Assembly: GCF_018863195.1 (NCBI RefSeq)
Contig: NZ_JAHKRT010000006.1
Coordinates: 124,001 to 188,000 of the forward strand
DNA: 64,000 nucleotides
Direction of reading: 5' to 3'
From: Sphingomonas quercus
GTDB taxonomy: Bacteria; Pseudomonadota; Alphaproteobacteria; Sphingomonadales; Sphingomonadaceae
Of the stretch, positions 32,586 through 40,883 are shown in pieces (position 1 is the first letter of the stretch; every line of letters begins with the position of its first letter). The position numbers and the translations under genes are program-made. The notes below the pieces were generated by a model. That model worked only from the letters and a program-made list of their open reading frames with translations, had not been told where the DNA came from and made no database searches.

Positions 32586-33977
32586 TTATTTCCGGTCGAA
32601 CGCGAGGAACGTGATGCGGCTGTCCTTGCCGACATTCCAGGGCGCGCGATTATAGTGGGAATATTCGTGCTTCGCGTAGTCGGCGAGGCGGAAGCCAAGC
32701 TCGTTCATCAGATAGATGTAGAGTTCGGGATCGCGATTGAACACCGGCGGATTGCCGTCACGGCGCCACCGCTGGTCCATCAACTCGGCGATGACGACGC
32801 GCTGACGCCCCTTCACCGCCTCAACGAGCAGCGGCAGGATCGCCTCGTCGGCGACGTGCAGCAGAACGGTGTAGAAAAGCAGCGCCGGGGCCTCCGGATA
32901 TTGATAGCCGTGATCATGGATGCGGAAGCTATGGCCCGGCAGATATTCGCGCGCCTGGCGCAGCGAATTCGGATTCACGTCGACGCCGGTATAGCCCTCC
33001 GGTGTGAACAGGGAGGCGATCCGGCCGATGCCGCAGCCGATCTCCAGTACCGGGAAAGTGCCGCCGAGCGCGCGACCGAGCGCGGCGCCGACATCGAACC
33101 CTTCGGGGAATTCATAGCCCTTGCCGGGGATGATGTGGTCGACGCCTTCCTGGATCCAGAACGCCTCCTCCGGCGTCCGCCACAGGCGGTTGTCGCGCCG
33201 GTCGCGCGCGCCCTGCTCGGTAATGCGGGCGGATTCATGCTCGACCTTGGCGCCAGTGGCCCTGGCGGCGCGCGACGCCTGCCAGTGGCGGATCACTGCC
33301 GGCTCGGCCCCGGGCGCACCGTCGATGTGGAGATAGGAGCGCGGCAGCCAGCTCGTCTTCAGCGGCTTGACGCTGCTGACGTCGCACCAGGCGGAGCTGA
33401 GATGGACCTGATCCCAGGTCAGCGGGTCGGCCTTGCAGCGCAGCACCCATTGTTTCAGCAGATCGCGCGCCAGCTCGGTCTTGCCGAAATAGAGCGTGCC
33501 GGAACAAAATTCCCAGCCACGGTCATGCTCGGCATGGTTCCACGTCCATTTGTGAAGCGCGACATCGGCCGCGAGCGCGGAGAACAGCTCCGGCAGTGCC
33601 TCGACGGTGGCATCGGCGTCGATCCACACGATCGGATGATCGGAAGCTTCCCACTGGGCGAGGATGAATTCGGCCTTGTAGGCGCAGACATGTTCCCAGC
33701 GCGCCGTCGCGTCGATCGGATGCAGCACATAGTCGAGGCCGAATTGATCGAGCGTCGCGCGCAGGCGCGCGGCATGCTCGGCATATTCGTTGTTGGCGGT
33801 GTAGAAAGACACGATCTTGAAGGGATGGGCGCCGGCTGCGACGACATCGCGCACCTCGCGCGGCTCGACCTTGCGCGCAAGATCACGACCGACAAAGCCC
33901 TTCACCTCATAGGCGCGGGTATTGCTCTCGCCAAAGACCGGAGCCGGAGCCAGCGCGGCGGCACTCTGAAAATTCAT
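32586..33977 (-). CDS. Glycosyltransferase-like / methyltransferase fusion protein
   Basis: A 463-residue protein with two parts. Residues about 20-220 look like a nucleotide-sugar transferase fold (FKIVSFYTANNEYAEHAARL, then HPIVWIDADATVEALPEL with a DxD motif, and WEFCSGTLYFGKTELARDLL). Residues about 285-460 are a class I methyltransferase (FPVLEIGCGIGRIASLFTPEGYTGVDVNPNSL). It may add and then methylate a sugar. Start 33977 is chosen from the GGGA eight bases upstream; 33986 is possible. A CTATAA box lies about 97 bp upstream, which ties it to the flagellar regulon. Confidence 0.65.
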   Translation of the reverse strand: MNFQSAAALAPAPVFGESNTRAYEVKGFVGRDLARKVEPREVRDVVAAGAHPFKIVSFYTANNEYAEHAARLRATLDQFGLDYVLHPIDATARWEHVCAYKAEFILAQWEASDHPIVWIDADATVEALPELFSALAADVALHKWTWNHAEHDRGWEFCSGTLYFGKTELARDLLKQWVLRCKADPLTWDQVHLSSAWCDVSSVKPLKTSWLPRSYLHIDGAPGAEPAVIRHWQASRAARATGAKVEHESARITEQGARDRRDNRLWRTPEEAFWIQEGVDHIIPGKGYEFPEGFDVGAALGRALGGTFPVLEIGCGIGRIASLFTPEGYTGVDVNPNSLRQAREYLPGHSFRIHDHGYQYPEAPALLFYTVLLHVADEAILPLLVEAVKGRQRVVIAELMDQRWRRDGNPPVFNRDPELYIYLMNELGFRLADYAKHEYSHYNRAPWNVGKDSRITFLAFDRK

Positions 33978-34074
33978 CACGATCATCCCATCGGCTAGGC
34001 CGCCGCTTCTTGAGATCTGGTCCATCAAGCGGTGACACGATCGCAACGGCGACGGGCGCCATTGCTCCTGTTCA

Positions 34075-34080
34075 TTATAG
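34075..34080 (-). promoter_or_regulatory. CTATAA box upstream of the glycosyl/methyltransferase fusion
   Basis: Minus-strand CGCCCTATAATG, about 97 bp before the start. A half-dyad TTTGCC lies at 34120-34125. Confidence 0.55.
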
Positions 34081-34129
34081 GGCGGGATGCCGTCCGAGCG
34101 TGGCGGCGGCCGATGATTGTTTGCCTATT

Positions 34130-34969
34130 TCAGCTCTTGGCGAGCTGATCGAATTTCTGAAGCCTGGCCAGCAAGGCCGGCATGTCGGCGAGGCGGACCA
34201 TGTTCGGCCCGTCGCTCGGCGCGCGCTCCGGCTGCTCATGGGTTTCCATGAAGATAGCCGCGACGCCGATCGCCAGCGCCGCACGCGCCAGCACCGGCAC
34301 GAACTCGCGCTCGCCGCCGGAACTCGTCCCCTGCCCGCCCGGCTGCTGCACCGAATGGGTGGCGTCGAACACCACCGGGAAGCCGGTGCGCGCCATGATC
34401 GGCAGCGAACGCATGTCCGTCACCAGCGTGTTGTAGCCGAAGCTGGCGCCGCGCTCGCACAGCAGCACCTGATCATTGCCGGCGGAGACCAGCTTGGCGG
34501 CGACATTGCGCATGTCCCACGGCGCGAGGAACTGGCCCTTCTTGACGTTGACCGGCTTGCCCGTCTTCGCCGCGGCGACGAGCAGGTCGGTCTGGCGGCA
34601 GAGGAATGCGGGGATCTGCAACAGGTCGACCGCTTCTGCGACCGGCGCGCACTGTCCGGCGTCATGAACGTCGGTGACGACCGGGCAGCCATAAGTCTCG
34701 CGCACTTCGGCGAACACCTCCAGCGCCTTGTCGATGCCGATGCCGCGCGGTGCGTCGATCGAGGTGCGATTGCCCTTGTCGAATGAGGATTTGTAGATCA
34801 GCGGGATGCCGAGCTGCCCACATATCTCGGTAAGCGCGGCCGCCATTTCCAGCGCATGGGCGCGGCTTTCCATCGCGCACGGGCCGGCGATCAGGGTGAA
34901 CGGCCGGTCATTGGCGATGGCGTGCGGTCCGACATGGACGGTGCGCGGGCTGTCGGGAGCGTCGGTCAT
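34130..34969 (-). CDS. kdsA: 3-deoxy-8-phosphooctulonate (Kdo-8-P) synthase
   Basis: A 279-residue enzyme joining phosphoenolpyruvate and arabinose 5-phosphate to Kdo 8-phosphate. Motifs: [71 protein letters not shown] and [19 protein letters not shown]. Cys31 in AGPC marks the metal-dependent class (the E. coli metal-free type has Asn there). It lies 25 bp after kdsD. This pair normally serves LPS or capsule synthesis; here it sits between flagellar genes under a flagellar-type promoter box. Confidence 0.95.
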   Translation of the reverse strand: MTDAPDSPRTVHVGPHAIANDRPFTLIAGPCAMESRAHALEMAAALTEICGQLGIPLIYKSSFDKGNRTSIDAPRGIGIDKALEVFAEVRETYGCPVVTDVHDAGQCAPVAEAVDLLQIPAFLCRQTDLLVAAAKTGKPVNVKKGQFLAPWDMRNVAAKLVSAGNDQVLLCERGASFGYNTLVTDMRSLPIMARTGFPVVFDATHSVQQPGGQGTSSGGEREFVPVLARAALAIGVAAIFMETHEQPERAPSDGPNMVRLADMPALLARLQKFDQLAKS

Positions 34970-34994
34970 CGAGGAACAGAGCCTTTCTCAAATC

Positions 34995-36008
34995 TCACGG
35001 GCGAAGCAGGTCGTAGCTCTGGATCATACCGCATAGCCGCCCGCCGTCATCCACCACCGGCACCACCGACAATGGCCGGCCGACCTGCTGGAGCAGCATC
35101 AGCACGTCGGCAACCACCGCGCTCTCGCGCACTGTAATCGGCTGGGCGCACATGATGTCGGCAGTGCGCTTCGAATAAATGTCGTGGCGGGATTCGATGA
35201 GGCGGCGGACATCCCCGTCCACCACCAGCCCGAGCAGGCGCGCGGCATGATCAACCACGCACACCGCACCCATGCGCTGGGCGGAGATCACGGTGATCAT
35301 GTCGGCAACGCTGGCGTCCGGCCCGATCGTCGGCAGATCGGCCCCCTTGCGCATGAGATCGCGGATCGGGATCATGTGGCGGCCGAGCAGGCCGGCCGGG
35401 TGATGGCGCAGGAAATCGTCGCGGGTGAAGCCCCGCGCGCGGCTGACGGCGACCGCCAGCGCATCGCCGATCGCCATCTGCAGCGTGGTGCTGCAGGTCG
35501 GCGCCATGCCGATATGATCGGCCTCGCCGCGCACATTCATCAGCACGCAATGCTCGACGACCTGGGCAAGTGGCGATTCCGCCCTGCCGATGATTCCGAT
35601 CAGGCGGCAGCGGCGCGCCTTGAGGATCGGCAGGATGCGCATGATCTCTTCGGTGGTACCGCTGTTTGAGAAGAGCAGCACGACATTCTCGGTCTGCACC
35701 GCGCCGAGATCGCCATGGGCCGCCTCGGCGGCGTTGAGGAAGAAGGCGGAGGTGCCGAGGCTCGAGAAGGTTGCCGCCACCTTGGCCGCGACCAGCCCCG
35801 ACTTGCCGATGCCCAGGCACACGATCGGCCGCTCCTGCGCGGCGACCAGCGCGACGATCGCGGGAATGGCGTCATGCTCGGCGCCGAGGAATTGATCCAG
35901 TGCGTCGCGCTCGGCGGCGAGCACGTCGCGGAACCACAACCGGCTGAGCTCGTCGCCAGTGTCGGAAGCCTCAAGCGGCAGAAACGCATTGGCATTGTAG
36001 TTCAGCAT
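34995..36008 (-). CDS. kdsD: Arabinose-5-phosphate isomerase (KpsF/GutQ family)
   Basis: A 337-residue enzyme. The SIS domain (about 30-175) has IVCLGIGKSGLVAAKVAATFSSLGTSAFFLNAAEAAHGDLG and LLFSNSGTTEEI. A linker GFTRDDFLRHHPAGLLGRHM follows, then two CBS domains (about 200-335). It turns ribulose 5-phosphate into arabinose 5-phosphate for KdsA. ATG 36008 opens the conserved region; an upstream ATG adds 17 unlike residues. First gene of kdsD-kdsA. Confidence 0.93.
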   Translation of the reverse strand: MLNYNANAFLPLEASDTGDELSRLWFRDVLAAERDALDQFLGAEHDAIPAIVALVAAQERPIVCLGIGKSGLVAAKVAATFSSLGTSAFFLNAAEAAHGDLGAVQTENVVLLFSNSGTTEEIMRILPILKARRCRLIGIIGRAESPLAQVVEHCVLMNVRGEADHIGMAPTCSTTLQMAIGDALAVAVSRARGFTRDDFLRHHPAGLLGRHMIPIRDLMRKGADLPTIGPDASVADMITVISAQRMGAVCVVDHAARLLGLVVDGDVRRLIESRHDIYSKRTADIMCAQPITVRESAVVADVLMLLQQVGRPLSVVPVVDDGGRLCGMIQSYDLLRP

Positions 36009-36109
36009 TCGACAGCTCCAACCCCGCAGTGATCCTGCTCGTTTTTTCAGACCGTGCATGACGCGCTCCGCCTGGTGACGGAGCCCTGCCGGCGATCCCT
36101 TTCCTCACC

Positions 36110-36115
36110 TTATAG
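36110..36115 (-). promoter_or_regulatory. CTATAA box upstream of kdsD-kdsA
   Basis: Minus-strand CCCTCTATAAGG, about 100 bp before the kdsD start. Confidence 0.5.
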
Positions 36116-36136
36116 AGGGCTAATCGGGGCCTGCGA

Positions 36137-37924
36137 TCACGCCGCCTGGCGCAGCCGCGTGTTGAGGCGCTGGGTCTCGCGCTGCAAGTCGCGCAGCCAC
36201 GAACCCAGGCCGAAGCGACGCATGTCGATCTGGCGCCAGAACAGCCCCGGATCGCGGGCATAGAGGTCGATATGGGCGAGCGCGTTGGCGCATTGCGAGC
36301 CCATGTCGATCACCTCGGCCAGCTCGACCAGATAGAATGGCAGCGGCCGCTCCGTGTTGCCGAGCTGCTCGGCATGCGCTGCGGAAGCGGCGCGAAGCGA
36401 CACGTCCATGCCGTGGCGGAAATAGGCGGTTGCCGCCTCGATATCGCCATTGGCGAGATGCAGCCGCGCCCCGAAAAAGGCGCCGCCCACCGCCTTGGTC
36501 GCCAGGATCGGCGAGAATTCCTGCCAATTGCCTTCAGCGGCCATGCGGAACCAGCTGATCGCCGCGGCGCGATCGCCGATCATCTCGCACAGCCGACCGG
36601 CGAGGAAGGACAGCGAGATCGTCCAGCGGCGGACATGCGGCGGCGCGTCCGTCCCCTCGACCGTCTGGAGATAATCGATGATGTTGCCGATCAGCGTCGC
36701 CACGCGCTGCCCGGCGCGCAACTCCAGCGCGCGATAGCCCAGCACGGTGAGCGCGGCGCCGCGATCGGCGGAATCCGGGCGCGACGTGGCGATGACCTGG
36801 CCGGCGAGCTGGGCCAGCTTGCCCTCGTCGCCCAGCCGCTCGCCCATCTGCACCATGCTGCGATAGAGCCAGGGATTGTCATAGGCGGCGCCGAAATCGG
36901 CGGCCACCGGATTGCCGGACGGCTCGAAGCCGGGATGCGAATAGAGATCGCGATGGGCGGCGCCCTGCAACGGGTCGACGATCGCCGAGACGATCATCCA
37001 TTCCAGCGACAGCTGATTGTCGAGATCGACCTTGATGAGGGTGCGCGGCCCCTGCGGGTCGGGCGTGGTCGGCACCTGCGCATGGCGCTGCTCGGTGATG
37101 AATCGGCGGGCGACTTCGTCATGGAAGGCCTGCCAGCTGGTCGGGCGGGCATTGTCGCCCGGCGAGCCTTCGCGCAGGGCGAGGATCAGCCGGCCGTCGA
37201 ACTTCAGCACGCGGGCATAATCGTCGAGCCGCGCCGAAAGGCCTTGCGGCATCGCCGGCTCGACGGCGACGATCATGTCGAGCGAATGGTCGGCAATGTC
37301 GCGCAGCGAGCCCTCGACGCCGTCCGCGCCTTCCGCGTCCGCCACGCGGCGGAAGCGGCTGCCGCGGCACGACGCGCCGAGGATGCGCACGCCATCGGCG
37401 GAGTCCGCCCCGTCAACCAGCACCGTGTCGCCGGCGCGCACCCGGGTGGCGGCGAAGGCGTAGCGCGCGATGATCGCGTCGGCCGCGACACCGCCGCGGG
37501 AGAGCGCGCCGCCGCGCCCATGCTCCGGCAGGCGCTGATAATAGGTGACGATGGGCAGCGTCTGCCCGCTCCAGTCCGAATAGTCGTTGGCGAACATGCC
37601 GGCAGGATGACGGCTGAGACCGGCCGCGAACAGGGTCGCTTCGATCGCCGCGCGATGGGCGCCGCGCGTCATGAGCACCAGCGTGTCGAGATGGATGAAG
37701 GGGCGGATCACCTCGGCCAGCGACTGGCTGCCGTCCTGGCGCGGCCATTCGACGAAGCCGACCCTCGGTCCGCTGCCGTCGGCGAGCGGGCCGTCCGGTG
37801 TGCCATAGACGTCGCAGCCCATAAGCGACAATTCATGCGCCAGTGCGACGTGATCGGACAGGTTCAGCGCGATGCGGCACGGGCCCAGGCGCGAGACGAT
37901 TTTCGAGGCGAGGTCGATGTTCAC
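36137..37924 (-). CDS. Large helical-repeat protein with a degenerate methyltransferase-like N-terminus
   Basis: About 595 residues. The N-terminal half resembles a Rossmann methyltransferase core without a clear SAM loop (IALNLSDHVALAHELSLMGCDVYG, ADTVLVDGADSADGVRILGASCRG, LDMIVAVEPAM). The C-terminal half is TPR-like (ALTVLGYRALELRAGQRVATL, AISWFRMAAEGNWQEF, HLANGDIEAATAYFRHGMD). I choose GTG 37924; the ATG at 38005 lies at the expected transcript start. No named family. By position it may be a scaffold or transferase of the flagellin-modification block. Confidence 0.55.
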   Translation of the reverse strand: MNIDLASKIVSRLGPCRIALNLSDHVALAHELSLMGCDVYGTPDGPLADGSGPRVGFVEWPRQDGSQSLAEVIRPFIHLDTLVLMTRGAHRAAIEATLFAAGLSRHPAGMFANDYSDWSGQTLPIVTYYQRLPEHGRGGALSRGGVAADAIIARYAFAATRVRAGDTVLVDGADSADGVRILGASCRGSRFRRVADAEGADGVEGSLRDIADHSLDMIVAVEPAMPQGLSARLDDYARVLKFDGRLILALREGSPGDNARPTSWQAFHDEVARRFITEQRHAQVPTTPDPQGPRTLIKVDLDNQLSLEWMIVSAIVDPLQGAAHRDLYSHPGFEPSGNPVAADFGAAYDNPWLYRSMVQMGERLGDEGKLAQLAGQVIATSRPDSADRGAALTVLGYRALELRAGQRVATLIGNIIDYLQTVEGTDAPPHVRRWTISLSFLAGRLCEMIGDRAAAISWFRMAAEGNWQEFSPILATKAVGGAFFGARLHLANGDIEAATAYFRHGMDVSLRAASAAHAEQLGNTERPLPFYLVELAEVIDMGSQCANALAHIDLYARDPGLFWRQIDMRRFGLGSWLRDLQRETQRLNTRLRQAA

Positions 37925-38014
37925 GAGCAAGATCCTGTCCGGACAATGATAGGCCTGCCCTCCGCAACCGCACCGGCCGCCCGAGGGCATCGTAAATATG
38001 GCCATTACTATCTC

Positions 38015-38020
38015 TTATAG
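38015..38020 (-). promoter_or_regulatory. CTATAA box upstream of the helical-repeat gene
   Basis: Minus-strand CCCTCTATAAGAG, about 90 bp before the GTG start. Confidence 0.5.
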
Positions 38021-38073
38021 AGGGGTTTTCATGGACACCCCGCGCAGCAATAAAAAAGCGCATCGCGTCGGGC

Positions 38074-38086
38074 GGCAAAGCTTTCC
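38074..38086. promoter_or_regulatory. FlbD/ftr-like dyad upstream of the HAD gene
   Basis: GGCAA-AGC-TTTCC, one mismatch from the dyad, three bases upstream of a CTATATT box (38089-38095) on the plus strand and 57 bp before the HAD start. A TTAACC half-site follows at 38094-38099. Confidence 0.5.
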
Positions 38087-38142
38087 CTCTATATTAACCG
38101 CGACGGCCAGATCTCTGCGCCACCCATGCCCCGAGGGACGAG

Positions 38143-40560
38143 ATGACCCATAACGCCATTCGCGCCAATGCCCTTCACACGCTGCTGGACATGGTTCCCC
38201 CGAGCATCACCTGCCTGTCGCTCGACTGTTTCGACACGCTGATCTGGCGCAATCTCAACGCGCCGGTCGACGTTTTCCCCGATCTCGGCCTGCCCGGTGG
38301 CAGCATCGAGCGCCGCCGCATGGCCGAGGGCCAGGCGCGCGCCCTTGCCCCCCACCTGCGCAACCGCTCGGAAGTGACGCTCGAGGAAATCCACGCCGAA
38401 CTCGTCCCGGACAATGTCGAGCATCAGCAGGCGCTGGTTCAGGCCGAGCTGGATGCGGAAGCGCGCCACTGCTTTGCCTTCGCGCCGGTCCGCGACCTGA
38501 TCGTCGGCGCCAAGCAGCGCGGCATGAAGGTGGTGGTCGTTTCCGACACCTATCTGTCCGAGGCGCGGCTGCGCACGCTGATCGCCGATGTCGCCGGTGC
38601 CGACCTGCTCGCCATGATCGACCAGGTGTTCTGCTCGTGCGAATATGGCATCGGCAAGACGCGCGGCCTGTTCGCCCATGTCCTCAAGGAAACCGGGCTG
38701 AAGCCGAGCGAGATCCTGCACATCGGCGACAATCTGACCGCGGACGTCTCGGCGCCGGCCTTCTACAACATCAACGCCGTCCATCTCCAGCAGTTCAGCC
38801 TGGAGACGCTGCAGCGCCTGCGCATGGAAGCGGCGGCCGGCACGATGCTGGATTCGACGACGCGCAACACCCATCCGGCCTACCAGCCGCATCGCGCCCA
38901 GATCGCGCTGCGCGAGAATGACGACCCGGTCTACGCCTTCGGCCATGACGTGCTCGGGCCGGTGATGTCCGCGTTCGCGACGTGGTTGCACGACGAGGCG
39001 GAGGCGCTGGAGAAGGAAACGGGCAAGCCCGTGAAGCTGCTGTTCCTGCTGCGCGACGGCCATCTGCCGGCGCGCGCCTTCACCGCGCTCTATCCGCAAT
39101 GGGCGGATCGCGTGAAGGAGGTTTCGATCAGCCGCTTCACCGCCGTCGCCTCCAGTTTCCGCGATAGCGAAACGATCAACCGCTACATGATGCCGTGGCT
39201 GGTCAAGAATATCCGCCGGCCGATCTCGAAGGCGACCTTCTTCACCCGCCAGCTGCTGTTCAGCGACGAGGAAGGCGCCGCGCTGACCGAAGGCAAGACG
39301 ATGGGCGAATTCGGCGAGGACATTCTGAAGCCGGAGCATCAGCAGCTCATCGTCGATCGCTCCCGCGCTTTCTCCCGCCGGCTCGTCGCCCATCTGCACG
39401 GCGAGGGCATCGACGATGGCGACACGGTGATGATGATCGATCTCGGCTATGCCGGCACCGTGCAGGACGCCGTCGAGGCCGTGCTGCGCGAGGATATGGG
39501 GCTGACCGTCGCCGGCCGTTACCTGCTGCTGCGCGAGCAGCTTCGCCAGTCCAGCGACAAGAAGGGCTTTTTCGACACCCGCAATTATGACTATCGGGCA
39601 ATCACCTCGATCTATGGGCCGATCTCGGTGCTGGAGCAGTTCTGCACCGTCGGCCTCGGCTCGGTGGTCGACTATGCGGCGGATGGCACGCCGATCCGCG
39701 ACGAGCCGGGCGTGAAGGGCGCGCAGAGCGACATCCGCGAACAGGCCCAGCACGCCTGCATCGATTTCGTGCGCGAGACCGGCAAGGGCTTCGTCCGCCC
39801 GCCCCGTTCCGACAATCATGATGCGCGCCGCCGCGGCGCCGCCGGCATCCTCGCGCGCCTGCTGTACATGCCGATGGACAGCGAGATCGCCATGCTCGAA
39901 AATTTCGCGCACGACGTCAATTTCGGCACGGACGCGATGATCGAGATGTTCGACCCCGCCTCCGCCGATCGCAGCCTGCGCCGCCGCGGCATGTTCTACA
40001 CCAAGAACGCGATGCGCATGTATCTGCCGGGCGAACTGCACAAGCACGGCCTGCCGATGAACATGACCTTGTTCGGCATGCGCCGCTTCGCGCTCGACTT
40101 TGCCAAGGACGAGTTCAACGTCGACGCCATGCAGCTGCCGATCCAGATCTTCGGCGGCGGCCAGTCGTCGGCCGAGACGGTCGGCGCGCACCGCACCGCG
40201 GACGGCTTCTACCGGGCGACCATTCCGGTCGGCAGGGGCGAGTTCACGGTCGGCATCTTCCTCGGCCGGCTGTTCGAATATGTCCAGTTCGACGAGATCA
40301 GTTTCCAGCCGGTCGACGAGCTGGTGCTGGAGGCGCAGACACCGGCCCACGCCATCATCGAGGGCATGGATGAGGTGGCCAAGGGGCTGTACCGCATCGA
40401 GGGGGCGGACGGCTTCATGGTCGTCCAGGCCGTGCCGGCCGAACAGCCGATGCTGCTCAACCTCGTCTTCCGCCCGATCGTGACCCGCGCCAAGCCGAAG
40501 CTCGAAAGCATCGAGCCCGCGCACGAGGCCGTCGATGAGGGCCGCAGGGCGGCTGCCTGA
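38143..40560 (+). CDS. HAD-superfamily protein (COG5610-like) upstream of the flagellins
   Basis: An 805-residue protein. Residues 1-230 hold the HAD motifs: LSLDCFDTLIW (nucleophile Asp), VVVVSDTYLSE, a KTR lysine in EYGIGKTRGLF, and LHIGDNLTADV. A second conserved part follows with PVKLLFLLRDGHLPARAF, ISRFTAVAS and MMIDLGYAGTVQDAVEAVL, as in COG5610-type predicted hydrolases linked to polysaccharide loci. The end is beta-rich. The phosphatase residues look intact. It has its own dyad and terminator. A role in making the flagellin glycan is inferred from position. Confidence 0.7.
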   Translation: MTHNAIRANALHTLLDMVPPSITCLSLDCFDTLIWRNLNAPVDVFPDLGLPGGSIERRRMAEGQARALAPHLRNRSEVTLEEIHAELVPDNVEHQQALVQAELDAEARHCFAFAPVRDLIVGAKQRGMKVVVVSDTYLSEARLRTLIADVAGADLLAMIDQVFCSCEYGIGKTRGLFAHVLKETGLKPSEILHIGDNLTADVSAPAFYNINAVHLQQFSLETLQRLRMEAAAGTMLDSTTRNTHPAYQPHRAQIALRENDDPVYAFGHDVLGPVMSAFATWLHDEAEALEKETGKPVKLLFLLRDGHLPARAFTALYPQWADRVKEVSISRFTAVASSFRDSETINRYMMPWLVKNIRRPISKATFFTRQLLFSDEEGAALTEGKTMGEFGEDILKPEHQQLIVDRSRAFSRRLVAHLHGEGIDDGDTVMMIDLGYAGTVQDAVEAVLREDMGLTVAGRYLLLREQLRQSSDKKGFFDTRNYDYRAITSIYGPISVLEQFCTVGLGSVVDYAADGTPIRDEPGVKGAQSDIREQAQHACIDFVRETGKGFVRPPRSDNHDARRRGAAGILARLLYMPMDSEIAMLENFAHDVNFGTDAMIEMFDPASADRSLRRRGMFYTKNAMRMYLPGELHKHGLPMNMTLFGMRRFALDFAKDEFNVDAMQLPIQIFGGGQSSAETVGAHRTADGFYRATIPVGRGEFTVGIFLGRLFEYVQFDEISFQPVDELVLEAQTPAHAIIEGMDEVAKGLYRIEGADGFMVVQAVPAEQPMLLNLVFRPIVTRAKPKLESIEPAHEAVDEGRRAAA

Positions 40561-40606
40561 CAATCGCGCCAGGCCGCGGCAATGGGCCGCGGCGCAGACT
40601 TGCCCA

Positions 40607-40640
40607 GCCCCCTTCCGGTCCGCCCGGAAGGGGGCTTTTT
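40607..40640 (+). terminator. Rho-independent terminator of the HAD gene
   Basis: GCCCCCTTCCGG (40607-40618) pairs with CCGGAAGGGGGC (40624-40635), followed by five T. Confidence 0.88.
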
Positions 40641-40675
40641 CTTGCCTGCGCCGGCCTCATGGCCAAAACCCGCCC

Positions 40676-40688
40676 GGCAAATATTTCC
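40676..40688. promoter_or_regulatory. FlbD/ftr-like dyad 1 of the first flagellin
   Basis: GGCAA-ATA-TTTCC. The right arm ends 15 bases before TATACT (40704-40709), the same spacing as at fliF and the second flagellin. Confidence 0.6.
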
Positions 40689-40690
40689 TA

Positions 40691-40703
40691 GGCAAGATTT
40701 GCC
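40691..40703. promoter_or_regulatory. FlbD/ftr-like dyad 2 of the first flagellin
   Basis: GGCAA-GAT-TTGCC, a perfect dyad 15 bp downstream of dyad 1 and abutting the TATACT box. Confidence 0.65.
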
Positions 40704-40718
40704 TATACTTGATCGTTT

Positions 40719-40742
40719 CGTAGTAAATGCAGTTTTACTACG
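40719..40742. repeat. AT-rich perfect inverted repeat in the flagellin upstream region
   Basis: CGTAGTAAA (40719-40727) and TTTACTACG (40734-40742), loop TGCAGT, followed by ATTTTTCT. It could be an operator, an attenuator, or a weak terminator. Confidence 0.65.
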
Positions 40743-40840
40743 ATTTTTCTCGCACATCACTTTGCCGTGAGTGCATTCCTTCCCACAATGGATTTGTAAG
40801 CTCGTCAAAAAGGCTTTCCGAGGGTCGGCGTTTCCGGCCC

Positions 40841-40873
40841 AGGGTCAAAGAATTGACCCTTAAATCCTAGAAA
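40841..40873 (+). promoter_or_regulatory. Leader hairpin and RBS block of the first flagellin mRNA
   Basis: AGGGTCAA (40841-40848) pairs with TTGACCCT (40853-40860) around loop AGAA. ATCCTAGAAAGGAA with the ribosome site follows directly, ten bases before the ATG. The second flagellin has the same loop and downstream block with a different stem, so the structure is conserved. A likely FlbT target. Confidence 0.7.
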
Positions 40874-40883
40874 GGAAAACACC

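Larger units (their letters stand above)
40561..40883. other. Regulatory region of the first flagellin gene
   Basis: No gene seen. In order: the HAD terminator, two tandem dyads, a TATACT box, a 9 bp AT-rich inverted repeat and the leader hairpin of the flagellin mRNA. Confidence 0.75.
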
